From Sphingobacteriales bacterium (GTDB lineage: Bacteria; Bacteroidota; Bacteroidia; Chitinophagales; UBA2359), in NCBI GenBank assembly GCA_016711295.1, contig JADJTE010000010.1, forward strand, positions 1 to 64,000: DNA of 64,000 nt, in the 5' to 3' direction. Positions within the stretch are counted from its first letter, which is position 1; each line of letters begins with the position of its first letter. A program made the position numbers and the translations under genes. Under the pieces are notes generated by a model. It saw only the letters and a program-made list of their open reading frames with translations, ran no database searches and was not told the origin of the DNA. This document shows, one piece after another, positions 10,208-19,055 of the stretch.

Positions 10208-11538
10208 ATGGGCGATACTAATACTTTGCAGCGCAGCCTTACTCCTTTGATGCTCTGGGGTTTGGGCGTGGGCTATGTCATTTCAGGCATGTATTTTGGC
10301 TGGAATTTGGGACTTGAAAAGGGAGGGACGCTCGGTATGGCGGTAGCTACTGCATTTATAGCCTTTATGTATGTGGGTTTTACGCTGGCTTATGCCGAGC
10401 TATCGTGCGCGATACCCAATGCGGGCGGCGTATTTATCTATACTAATCGTGCTTTTGGCAAACACTTGGGTTTTGTGGCGGGTATTGCCCAAATGGTCGA
10501 GTTTATTTTTGCTCCGCCAGCTATTGCTTTCGCGATAGGGGCATATTTGCACACCTTTATACCCGATGTGCCTATATTGGGCATTGCTATCATTGCTTAT
10601 TTGTTGTTTACGGCACTCAATATATACGGTATTAAGGCTGCTGCTTCGTTCGAGACCTTAGTGACGATATTAGCAGTAGGCGAATTATTGTTGTTTTCTG
10701 CGCTCGCATTGCCGCATTTTGAGTGGGCAAATTTGCAGCACCAATCCTTGCCCAATGGTTGGGGCGGTATGTTGGCAGCTATTCCGTTTGCGATATGGTT
10801 TTTTTTGGGTATTGAGGGCATTGCCAACGTAGCAGAAGAAACGCCTAATCCTCAACGCGCTATCAGTCGTGGTTTTGGGGCATCGATGGCTACCTTATTA
10901 TTATTGTGTGTCTTGGTATTTGTATCGGCGGTAGGCGTAGGTGGCTGGGAGACAATTGTGTATAAAAATGGCATTAGCGGCGAAACTTCCGACTCGCCTT
11001 TGCCCTTAGCCCTCTTGCATGTCTTGGGCGATAGCCACCGATGTATCACTTACTCATTGCAGTAGGGGTATTTGGTTTAGTGGCATCGTTTCACGGATTG
11101 ATATTGGCAGCGGGGCGCTCGACCTATGAGATGGGCAAAGTTCGCCAATTACCTGCTGCTTTGGGTAAAGTTTCGGCTCGTTTTCATACCCCCGCCAATG
11201 CGCTTTTATTCAATATGATATTGGGCATTGCGGCACTTTTGACGGGAAAGACTGCCGAAATTATCACTATTTCCGTTTTTGGCGCACTCAGCCTATATAT
11301 TTTGGCTATCTTTGCTATGCTCAGACTGCGCCATACTGAACCTCAATTAGTGCGTCCATTTACTACGCCCCTATATCCGCTATTGCCCGTAGCTGCGTCG
11401 CTTATTGCCCTTGTTGCCCTTATTGCTTTATTTGTCTATAATCATATATTGGGCTTGCTGTATATATGTATAGTATTGGGCGCATTGGGTTTATTTGTCA
11501 TTTTGGGCAATGATGAGTCCATAAATGAGGATATTTAA
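10208..11538 (+). CDS. Ethanolamine permease-like APC transporter (one frameshift)
   Basis: A protein of about 443 residues of the amino acid-polyamine-organocation superfamily, with about twelve membrane segments. The opening (LMLWGLGVGYVISGMYFGWN followed by GLEKGGTLGMAVAT) and the segments GIEGIANVAEETPNP and LVASFHGLILAAGRSTY are characteristic of the ethanolamine permease (Eat) group, which takes up ethanolamine in symport with cations. The frame is broken near 11038-11042, where GDSH in the first frame joins MYHLLIAVGVFG in the second; a single base restores the protein. It is the first gene of a cluster with a glutamine-synthetase-like gene and an iron alcohol dehydrogenase, which supports an amine substrate. 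Another small amine is possible. Confidence 0.82.
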
Positions 11539-11540
11539 TA

Positions 11541-11642
11541 GTGTTCTGACAAAAAATTAAGGTACTAATTTTTAATATAATTACTTGATATTCAGTTACT
11601 TGCATTTTTAAAATTGTCTTAAAAGCTTCTCTGTTAGAACAA
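11541..11642. mobile_element. 102-bp IS630-derived miniature element (MITE)
   Basis: It is flanked by TA on both sides (11539-11540 and 11643-11644), the IS630 target. The left end GTGTTCTGACAAAA matches the right end of the IS at 1-1239, and the right end read inward, TTGTTCTAACAGAGAAG, matches its left end. It encodes nothing and looks like an internal deletion product. It sits two bases after the permease stop codon and about 60 bp before the next gene. Confidence 0.75.
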
Positions 11643-11703
11643 TAGTATAAAATGCAAATAATATCACAAAAAAATTAATTTTCCTAAGCATTCCCCCTTG
11701 ATT

Positions 11704-13073
11704 ATGGGCATTTCCCTTTCTATACCCGACATTCTGCAATATGTGAGCCAGCACCCGTCGGGCAAGGTTAAAGTAGCGGTAGCAGACATTGACGGCGTAT
11801 TGCGCGGCAAATATTTGGCAGTCGAAAAATTTTTGTCGATTATAGAAAGCCAATTCGGCTTTTGCGATGTTACATTTGGTTGGGATATGGCAGATGTTGC
11901 TTACGACAATACGCAATATACGGGTTGGCATACGGGCTATCCCGATGCACCCGTTAAAATAGACCTGCATACCTTTCGGCGTATTCCTTGGGAGGGCGAT
12001 ATTCCTTTCTTTTTGGGCTATTTTGTCTCCGAGCCGCAGCGTATAGCACCACCGTGTCCGCGCAGTTTGTTGCACCAAATCATAGGGCAGGCTACTGACA
12101 TGGGCTTTCGACCCTATTTTTCGCAAGAATTTGAATGGTTCAATTTTGCCGAAACGCCGCAAAGCCTATCCGATAAATCCTACCAAAACCCACGCCGATT
12201 ACGCCGGGCATGTTTGGCTATTCGATATTGCGCAGCACGCTGAACAATGGATTTATGACCGATTTGTTTGAGTTGCTCAAACGTTTTGATGTGCCAATAG
12301 AAGGCTTGCATACCGAAACGGGACCAGGCGTATATGAAGCAGCCATTTTATACAGCGATGCTATGACTGCCGCCGACCGCGCTGTATTATTCAAGACTGC
12401 CACCAAAGAAATTGCTTATCGGCATGGCATTATGGCTACTTTTATGGCTAAATGGAACGAAAACCTACCGGGTTGCAGTGGGCACGTCCATCAAAGCCTG
12501 TGGGATAGCACATCAGCACAAAATTTGTTTTATGACCCGCAGCATCCGTCGTGCCTTAGTCCCTTGCTGCGCCAATATATAGCGGGGCAATTATATTGCT
12601 TGCCCTATATTTTGCCCATGTTGGCTCCGACCATCAATAGCTACAAACGTTTGGTCGAAGGGGCTTGGGCACCTACTACGCTTACTTGGGGTATTGATAA
12701 CCGAACTGTCGCGCTGCGCGTATTGGCAGGCAGTTCCAAATCTACCCGCTTAGAAACCCGCGTAGTAGGCTCCGACACAAACCCTTATTTGGCAATAGCA
12801 GCGTGCTTGGCGGCAGGATTATATGGCGCCAAACACGAGTTAGACCTACAACAGCCCGCTACTATAGGCAACGGCTACCGAGATGAACAATACGGCACAC
12901 TGCCCCGACATTTAGCCGAAGCCACCGCCGCCATGAAAAATAACCCCATCGCCTACGAATTGTTTGGCGATAGTTTTGTGCAGCATTTTGTCGCCACTCG
13001 CGAATGGGAATGGCGGCAATATGCCAAAGCTGTCACCGACTGGGAATTGCGTAGGTATTTTGAAATTATATAG
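11704..13073 (+). CDS. Glutamine synthetase family protein, possible gamma-glutamylamide synthetase (one frameshift)
   Basis: A protein of about 456 residues of the glutamine synthetase superfamily, which ligates ammonia or an amine to the gamma-carboxyl of glutamate with ATP. The catalytic core shows ETGPGVYEAAI, TFMAKWNENLPGCSGHVHQS and LAPTINSYKRLVEGAWAPTT, then NRTVALRV and RLETRVVGSDTNPYLAIAA. These cover the glutamate and nucleotide sites. The N-terminal beta-grasp reads VAVADIDGVLRGKYL. The frame breaks in an A/C run near 12186-12192; joining gives YQNP followed by TPITPGMFGYS. I start at the ATG 11704; a TTG six bases earlier is less likely. Lack of the canonical housekeeping context, and position between an ethanolamine-type permease and an alcohol dehydrogenase, favour an amine-glutamylating role such as that of GlnA4 or PuuA. 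This is inference. Confidence 0.82.
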
Positions 13074-13079
13074 ACAGAC

Positions 13080-13192
13080 GTAACTATTTAGCCTTGTAGG
13101 GGGAACTAATCGAATATGCAGCGATGTCAGGTATTATTAGATAAGTATTGCTCATTACCCCATACCCAAAACCCTATACCCTAAATAGTTAT
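13080..13192. mobile_element. GTAACTATTTAG-family miniature element, copy 1
   Basis: A 113-bp element with inverted ends GTAACTATTTAG (left) and CTAAATAGTTAT (right, last base varied). It is flanked by an 8-bp direct repeat AGACAGAC at 13072-13079 and 13193-13200; the repeat can be read as up to 14 bp because flanking bases also agree. The interior has AATCGAATATGCAG, TAAGTATTG and CCCAAAACCCTATACC, shared with the other three copies. It lies between the glutamine-synthetase-like gene and the dehydrogenase. Confidence 0.85.
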
Positions 13193-13259
13193 AGACAGAC
13201 GTATGATTAGCAAGGTCTATCCCTCTAAACAATTAAAAAAAACAATCAACCATAGCGGT

Positions 13260-14398
13260 ATGTCCGTTTTACAGTACAATTTCCCGACCATTATCCGATT
13301 TGGTGCAGGTGCAGCAAGCGAATTGCCCGCCTACCTGACTCAACACCAATTGCACCGCCCCTTAGTAGTGACAGACCCCGTCATTGCCGAATTGCCCTTT
13401 TTCCGCCGCATTATTGCCAATTTGCAGGCGCAGGGCTTGTCGGTCGAGGTATTTAGCGATATTCATAAAAACCCGGTCAAATCTGATGTCTATAAGGGTA
13501 TTGAGGTGTGGGATAATACTGCCGCGATGCGATAGTGGGTATAGGCGGCGGTGCTGCCTTAGACGTAGCGCGGGCGATGGTGCTGCGGGCTTACCATCGC
13601 GACGATTTATTTAAATACGACGACCTTGTCGGAGGCGATATCTATGTGACCAACGATGTACCGCATTTCGTCACCTTGCCCACTACTGCCGGAACGGGCA
13701 GCGAAGTGGGGCGTAGTGCCATTATTGCCGACGACGAAACGCACCAAAAGAAAATTTTGTTTTCGCCCAAGTTGCTCGCCAAAATCGTATTTGCCGACCC
13801 CGAACTGACCTACGACCTGCCGCCTGCCGTTACTGCTGCTACGGGTATGGATGCACTGACGCACAATATGGAGGCTTTTTTAGCCAAAATGTACCACCCT
13901 ATTTGCGAGGGTATTGCCTTAGAGGGCATGGCATTGGTAGTAGGAGCTATCCGCCGCGCCGTTCGCCAACCCGATATAGCGGCGCGTAGCCAAATGCTAT
14001 TGGGTTCGATGATGGGGGCTATTGCCTTCCAAAAGGGCTTAGGCGTAGTACATTCGCTGGCGCATCCTTTATCGTCATTGCTTGATACGCATCACGGTTT
14101 AGCCAATGCCGTGAATCTGCCCTACGGTATGCGTTTCAATATTGGCGGCTCGGAGCATAAATTTAGCCGTATGGCGCAAACGTTATCACTGCCAGAAACG
14201 ACAGGCGAGGCAGTTGTCCAATTTTTGTTTGACCTCAACAGCGATATACAAATACCGCATCGCTTGCGCGATATAGGCGTACAGACCCAACACATTGACC
14301 CCTTAGCAGATTTAGCCTTTGCCGATTTTGCCCATCCTAACAATCCCAAGCCCGTAAGCCGCCGCGATTTCAAATTACTTTATGAAGAGGCTTGGTAG
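13260..14398 (+). CDS. Iron-containing (type III) alcohol dehydrogenase (one frameshift)
   Basis: About 380 residues of the Fe-ADH family, NAD(P)-dependent enzymes that interconvert alcohols and aldehydes. It shows the cofactor loop GIGGGAALDVARA, then PTTAGTGSEVG, GMDALTHNMEAF and HSLAHPLSSLLDTHHGLAN; the aspartate and histidines of the last two motifs are the usual metal ligands. The frame breaks near 13525-13530, where NTAA continues as DAIVGIGGG in another frame. An in-frame ATG at 13203 exists, but it lies against the right target duplication of the mobile element, and the family homology begins after MSVLQYNFPTIIRFGAG at 13260, so I use 13260. In this cluster a likely substrate is a hydroxyl group on an amine or its glutamyl derivative; this is inference. 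Confidence 0.85.
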
Positions 14399-14523
14399 TG
14401 CCGAAATAGCAAATGAACCGAACTTTTTAGGGTCGAAAATTGTAGTGTAACAAGCAGTAAGTCTAAGAATCGGGCGTAATAACGAAGAATTGTCGGCGAC
14501 GGTAAAGTTATTTGAAAGATATG

Positions 14524-14940
14524 GCTGCAAACTGTTCTATCGCCTTTTGCCCGTGCGGAGCAAGGGGAGGAAAGTCCGAGCAACACAGAGCAGCGCACCA
14601 CCTAACGGGTGGGGACACACGTCGCGAGGCGTAGGTCACAGCGAGTGCCGCAGAAAATGACCCGTGCAAACTCTTCCGAGAGCCAGCAAAGGGGTGAAAA
14701 CGTAGGCAAACCTACGCGCTGCCGGCGTAAGTTGGTAGCGGGGCAAACCTTGCGCGTTGAAAGACCAAATATACCGACTTTTTGGCATCTTAGATGACAA
14801 ATAAAGGCTGCTCGTCTGAGGTCGGGGGGTAGGTCGTTAGAGCATGTCGGCAACGGTATGTCGAGATAAATGATAGAAATGCCCCTACTCTACGGAGAAG
14901 TGGCATACAGAACTCGGCTTATAGGTTTGCAGCTTTTTTT
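14524..14940 (+). ncRNA. rnpB: RNase P RNA, bacterial class A
   Basis: The catalytic RNA of RNase P, which trims tRNA 5' leaders. The P1 helix pairs GCTGCAAACT (14524-14533) with GGTTTGCAGC (14924-14933). The universally conserved 5' element GGGGAGGAAAGTCCGAGC is at 14564-14581, and the 3' partner of P4, ACAGAACTCGGCTTAT, is at 14907-14922. ACCACCTAACGGGTGG follows the 5' core as a hairpin. A T run directly after P1 (14934-14940) serves as terminator. Length about 410 nt is normal for the class. Confidence 0.96.
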
Positions 14941-14972
14941 CTTGCCAATAGATTAAGGGCAGTACTATTATT

Positions 14973-15016
14973 GCGCCGTATGGGTACTTTATCACTCATA
15001 CGGCGCAGTTTTTTTT
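14973..15016 (+). terminator. Strong terminator hairpin downstream of rnpB
   Basis: Stem GCGCCGTATG (14973-14982) / CATACGGCGC (14997-15006) followed by a run of eight T. Confidence 0.8.
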
Positions 15017-15034
15017 ATGCCAAACAATCAATCT

Positions 15035-15250
15035 TTATCGGCTTCGCCCGCCCGTTAGGAGGTAACGCAGCAAATAAACGCCCGCAGCAAAAAACAAGCT
15101 ACCCAACAAAAACGGGGCTAAGGCTCCCCACTTATCGATACCTACGCCAAACAACTTGCCGCTGCCTTGCAAGAAAGCTAAGCAAGCAAAAATCATCAAC
15201 AACATGCCAGCACCCGTCAGGATACCCGCAAATATTTTGACCATGTCCAT
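15035..15250 (-). CDS. Small two-helix membrane protein, unknown function
   Basis: A 71-residue protein starting MDMVKIFAGILTGAG at 15250. Two hydrophobic segments are clear, about residues 4-26 (IFAGILTGAGMLLMIFACLAF) and 43-64 (APFLLGSLFFAAGVYLLRY), joined by a short loop with GSGKLFGVGIDKWG. The tail is basic. I do not recognise the family. Codon use and composition fit a real gene, and the window upstream is otherwise empty. A longer reading from 15295 adds a hydrophobic MPFHYFTTP stretch but is less natural. Confidence 0.6.
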   Translation of the reverse strand: MDMVKIFAGILTGAGMLLMIFACLAFLQGSGKLFGVGIDKWGALAPFLLGSLFFAAGVYLLRYLLTGGRSR

Positions 15251-15408
15251 AATGATACTACAAAAAACAGGGGTGGTGAAATAATGAAAAGGCAAAAATA
15301 GCTATTTTCTACCATTATTGCTCATAAAATACGTATTCGCAGTGTTCTACGGTCGCACCGGATTGTGGCGCATAGGGTTGGTGGAGTGCGATACATAGAC
15401 AAAGGATA

Positions 15409-15441
15409 TAAAAAAAGACTCTACCGAGAACGGTAAAGTCT
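15409..15441 (-). terminator. Terminator of tRNA-Pro
   Basis: On the minus strand AGACTTTACCG, loop TTCT, CGGTAGAGTCT forms a stem followed by seven T. A solo CTAAATAGTTAC 12-mer overlaps at 15440-15451. Confidence 0.8.
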
Positions 15442-15469
15442 AAATAGTTACCTATTTTCACTCTCTAAG

Positions 15470-15542
15470 TCGGGATGACTGGACTCGAACCAGCGGCCTC
15501 AACGTCCCGAACGTTGCACGCTACCAACTGCGCTACATCCCG
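15470..15542 (-). tRNA. tRNA-Pro (anticodon CGG)
   Basis: On the minus strand the acceptor stem CGGGATG pairs with CATCCCG, the discriminator is A, and the anticodon stem CAACG/CGTTG encloses TTCGGGA with anticodon CGG. The T arm CTGGTTCGAGTCCAG is canonical. CCA is not encoded. Confidence 0.95.
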
Positions 15543-15574
15543 ATAAACGAGGAGTGTTTTTTTTAAATCGGCTG

Positions 15575-15582
15575 CAAAGATA
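15575..15582 (-). promoter_or_regulatory. Candidate -7 box of tRNA-Pro
   Basis: Minus-strand TATCTTTG matches TAnnTTTG and lies about 33 bp before the tRNA 5' end. No convincing -33 box. Confidence 0.4.
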
Positions 15583-15643
15583 CGTCATTTTGGCGAAATG
15601 ATACGGGTGGAGGAGGGTTTTTTTGTTGGGGCGAAAGATTTTT

Positions 15644-16250
15644 CGCCCTTAGTATTCGCCCTTAGTATTCGCCCTTAGTATTCGCCCTAGTATTCGCCCT
15701 TAGTATTCGCCCTTAGTATTCGCCCTTAGTATTCGCCCTAGTATTCGCCCTTAGTATTCGCCCTTAGTATTCGCCCTTAGTATTCCCTTAGTATTCGCCC
15801 TTAGTATTCATCCTTAGTATTCGCCCTTAGTATTCGCCCTTAGTATTCGCCCTTAGTATTCGCCCTTAGTATTCGCCCTTAGTATTCGCCCTTAGTATTC
15901 GCCCTTAGTATTCGCCCTTAGTATTCGCCCTTAGTATTCGCCCTTAGTATTCGCCCTTAGTATTCGCCCTTAGTATTCGCCCTTAGTATTCGCCCTAAGT
16001 ATTGCCTTAGTATTCGCCCTTAGTATTCGCCCTTAGTATTCGCCCTTAGTATTCGCCCTTAGTATTCGCCCTTAGTATTCGCCCTTAGTATTCGCCCTTA
16101 GTATTCGCCCTTAGTATTCGCCCTTAGTATTCGCCCTTAGTATTGCCCTTAGTATTGCCCTTAGTATTCGCCCTTAGTATTCGCCCTTAGTATTCGCCCC
16201 TTAGTATTCGCCCTTAGTATTCGCCCTTAGTATTCGCCCTTAGTATTCGC
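15644..16250. repeat. 13-bp tandem repeat array, about 46 copies
   Basis: Unit CGCCCTTAGTATT repeated head to tail for 607 bp. Most copies are exact. Variants include 12-bp CGCCCTAGTATT (twice early on), copies lacking CG, one with CATCC, one CGCCCTAAG and one with an extra C. A 13-bp period cannot keep a reading frame, and no gene runs through it. It ends six bases from the stop codon of the minus-strand hemerythrin gene, within its 3' side. Confidence 0.97.
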
Positions 16251-16255
16251 TGCTT

Positions 16256-17028
16256 TTATTTCCAGAATGGGTCTGACTCATTATCGCAAAACTTTGCTTC
16301 GTCCGTAGATTTTTCGATTTGTTCTACCTTTGAGAGTAGCCCCTGCCGCTGAATTTCATTGAATAATACCCTTTCTTCAAAGCGGATATGGTTGTTCAGT
16401 AGGTTTTGGAGTTGGCTTAGGTCTGCCGAGCTGACCAAATCTTTTTGGATAATTTGCCTTATTTGTTGGTGTTCTTGAAGTACTCTATGTCTCATTTCGT
16501 TAGATTCATCGAGTAAGGTAAAAATATATTTTTCTTCCATTCGAAATGGCTTAAAAGATGGTTTTCGTAGAACCATTTGACGTATTTCATTATTCTATTA
16601 ATGTCTATATTTTTAGAAAGTCCCATTTTTATTTTCCAAGCAAGAAGCAGGCTATGGTGGTGTTCTCGGCTTAGTTGCACCAATTCCTTAGCTCTTTTAA
16701 TGGGCTGATGGTTTGCTTTTTCTTGATAGCGAAGTTTGGCAACGATTTTGGAATTATTAGAATCGGCATAGATACCATAAGCATTTAGTAGCGTGCCTTT
16801 GAGGTCGTCTTTAACGGACGAAATGGCATATATTATCATTTCGTCGCCGGGGTCGCTATCGCCTTCAAAACGGTGTACTTCGTCTATGACAAACTCGTCG
16901 GCATTGAGATTGCGGCTTTTATCGCGGCAGTAGAGGCAATCTTCCTCGTCTGATAGAGAAAAATCGAAAGTGTATCCTCTTTTGGATAGGTCGTTCAATG
17001 CTTCTGAAACGGTTTCGTAATATTTCAT
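16256..17028 (-). CDS. Fusion of a small 'PRPP synthetase'-annotated domain with a hemerythrin-like domain (one frameshift)
   Basis: About 257 residues. Residues 1-100 (MKYYETVSEALNDLSKRGYT, EFVIDEVHRFEG, DEMIIYAISS, GTLLNAYGIYADS) match a short Bacteroidota protein often labelled phosphoribosylpyrophosphate synthetase. It lacks the catalytic loops of a true PRPP synthetase, so that name is doubtful. From about residue 112 (HQPIKRAKELVQLSREHHHSL) a hemerythrin-like domain follows with HHH, HFE and HIRFEE motifs that supply the di-iron ligands. The frame moves near 16540, joining LSHFE to EEKYIFTLLDES. There is no Met between the two domains, so they look truly fused. Hemerythrin-like proteins bind O2 or NO, and the neighbouring RIC gene fits. 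The 13-bp array starts just beyond the stop. Confidence 0.75.
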
Positions 17029-17250
17029 GATACTATTTATTGGGTGTGAGTTTAATGTATATAAGAATAGTTAAACTGATGCTATGTAGGTATATTTTTT
17101 TAGGATTGACGGACAAACTAAGTATAGCATGGGCGATTGGGCTATGAATAACACGCCACGAATATACGGATAAGTTTCCTAAATTCGTACATTCATGGCG
17201 AGATAATATTAAATGGTGCTGTGCCGACTATCGGGAAGCGCGTATGTTGC

Positions 17251-17963
17251 TTAGGAAAGCGATTTCTCTAATTCGATAGATTTAGGAAACAAAATGTTAT
17301 TTTCTAAATGTATGTGCATGTGCAGGTCTAATTCAAAATCTTTAAGCATTTGGAAAGCCACTCGGTAGGTGGTGCAGCCGTCGGCGGGTGTGCTATATCC
17401 GCTGCTTAGTTCAGAAATTTTGGCAAATCTTTCACCTTCCACGCTATGCTCGTGCATCATCATATTGATGGGATTTTGGACGGTGCCGAAACCAGGAGTA
17501 CTTAGTTTTTCCTGATTTCTGTTAGCTGCTGCCATTTTTTTATATACGGAAACAGTATTACCTCCTCTTTTTTCATGTGCATCGCTAATTCTTCGGCTAC
17601 GAAGTTAAATTCGGCATAGATTTCAAATAGTTCGGGGTGTCTTGCACCATGAACTTTGCATAGTTTGTTTAAAAACTGCAATAATACGGGGGTCTGTGCT
17701 ACGACATAGCTATGATGTTTTTCTTCGATATAAGTGGCTAACTTATCTAATGCCCACGAATTATAATCGTTTAACGACAAATTGTCTGCCAAAACTGCCT
17801 TATTGATTTCGGCAATAAGGGTGTCTTTATCAATTCCTTTCTTACTACATACTTCGTCAATAGTTTGACCGCCTTTGCAGCAAAAATCGATACCGTATTT
17901 TTGGAATACAGATGCTGTTCTGTAATCGAGGGCTACGGTCGAGCCAACTGTTTGATTTTTCAT
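17251..17963 (-). CDS. ric: Iron-sulfur cluster repair di-iron protein RIC (YtfE/ScdA family), one frameshift
   Basis: About 238 residues. The N-terminal DUF542/ScdA-N domain starts VGSTVALDYRTASVFQKYGIDFCCKGG, where CCxGG is the family signature. Two hemerythrin-like segments follow: EEKHHSYV and KVHGARHPE, AMHMKKEEVILFPY, then MMMHEHSVEGE and MHIHLENNILFP. The histidines and acidic residues of these segments hold the di-iron site. RIC repairs iron-sulfur clusters damaged by nitric oxide or peroxide. The frame changes around 17520-17545, where FPYIKK moves to AAANRNQEKLSTPGFGTVQNP. Upstream in the same orientation is a DUF1772 protein and downstream the hemerythrin fusion, which suggests one stress-response group. 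Confidence 0.9.
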
Positions 17964-18207
17964 TGTATTTATTTTTGTTTAATGATGAAAATTAGTATGA
18001 TTTTTTTATTTAAATAATATAAATTTCTTTTGTTACTGCGATAATTTAAGCAACATAATTAATTACGGGTATTCATTGTGTTATTTGCGATAAATTTGTC
18101 TTAAATAAGGGTGTAAAAGCAACTTTGCCAATTGTATAGGAATAGTCGGCAATGCGTACGTAGTGGCGATTATAAGTTTATTGGATTTGAGCGGAGGCGA
18201 GATATGG

Positions 18208-18700
18208 CTATTTTATTTCTCGTAGCGTCGAAAGGGCATCATGTTGTTTGTGCCGAACGACCGACCACGTTATCAGCATCAATGCTATCAATTCTACTAC
18301 TGTTCTCGCAATATGAAACGACCACCATTTGTCGCGAAGCACAGCCCAATTTTCGGGTAATGTATCTGCCGTCCATTTAAGCATTTCGGTTTGAATAGGA
18401 ATATTGCCCAAGCGCGTGATGGCTATGCACGATATAAGAAAGGCGGCGGCTAAAAGCAGTGCAGCGGATATGGTTTTATTGTTCCGTTGTATAAACACAG
18501 AAACCAGCGTAATTGTTGTGGCTGCGACCACTAATATTATCATTAATGTGTTTAGCGAGCCAATTAGATGCTGTTGCTGTTCTATATAAGTAGAAGGAGA
18601 AAAATTGCTTGGGTTAAATCCGAACCAAATTCCAAAACTTGTGCCCGCCAGCAAAGCGACAAGTACAATGCTCAAAAAATTGTAATAATGGAAGCATCAT
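18208..18700 (-). CDS. DUF1772 (anthrone oxygenase-like) membrane protein, frameshift at the start
   Basis: About 163 residues with four hydrophobic segments. The opening SIVLVALLAGTSFGIWFGFNPSNFS, then IEQQQHLIGSLNTLM and the conserved tryptophan-rich tail near KWWSFHIARTVVELIAL, match the DUF1772/anthrone oxygenase family, whose role in bacteria is unsettled. In the frame of the body the only start is a TTG at 18675. Adding one T to the six-T run just upstream joins it to ATGATG at 18695-18700 and gives MMLPLLQFF before LSIVLV, a normal membrane start. It lies upstream of ric in the same direction. Confidence 0.72.
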
Positions 18701-19055
18701 AATTATATTTTTTTATGAATAAAATTATTGGCATACGAATTTTTGCAGGAGAATGGAACGCCTATGGCGGATTTCGGGATTACCGTTCATTCTCCCAAAA
18801 TATCATTTGATGAGACTTCATTAATGGCACTTCGCTTCGCAAAATTGAGGGGCTTTGATGTTATAATTGTTAGTACCGCAAATATACGCCAATTTTTTTT
18901 TACTAAGGGAATAAGCTAATTTTTTAAAGGACATAGTAACAAAATTGCTAAAAAAACACTACCTTTGCAGCCCGATTTAGTGCTTATAATAGGATTTGTA
19001 CATTTGCGTATAAAGATAAGGCTAAACCTTTTACCATTTTGTCCCGCTCAAAGCT
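18701..19055. other. Intergenic region with hairpin and candidate promoter
   Basis: No convincing gene. An inverted repeat GGAGAATGGAACG (18748-18760) / CGTTCATTCTCC (18784-18795), with one bulged base, forms a 12-bp stem with a 23-base loop. A TACCTTTG -7 box at 18960-18967 on the plus strand, about 90 bp before the next start codon, may drive the yceD-rpmF-fabH group. Short frames seen here have no recognisable protein. Confidence 0.5.

Noticed and set aside
14602..14853. Open frames inside 14.6-14.85 kb
   Set aside because: They lie within rnpB, whose conserved cores and P1 pairing are clear.
15644..16250. CRISPR array
   Set aside because: The unit is 13 bp, head to tail, with no unique spacers and no cas genes nearby; it is a tandem repeat.
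18728..18919. A 63-codon frame downstream of DUF1772
   Set aside because: It crosses the hairpin at 18748-18795, has no recognisable domain and no start context.
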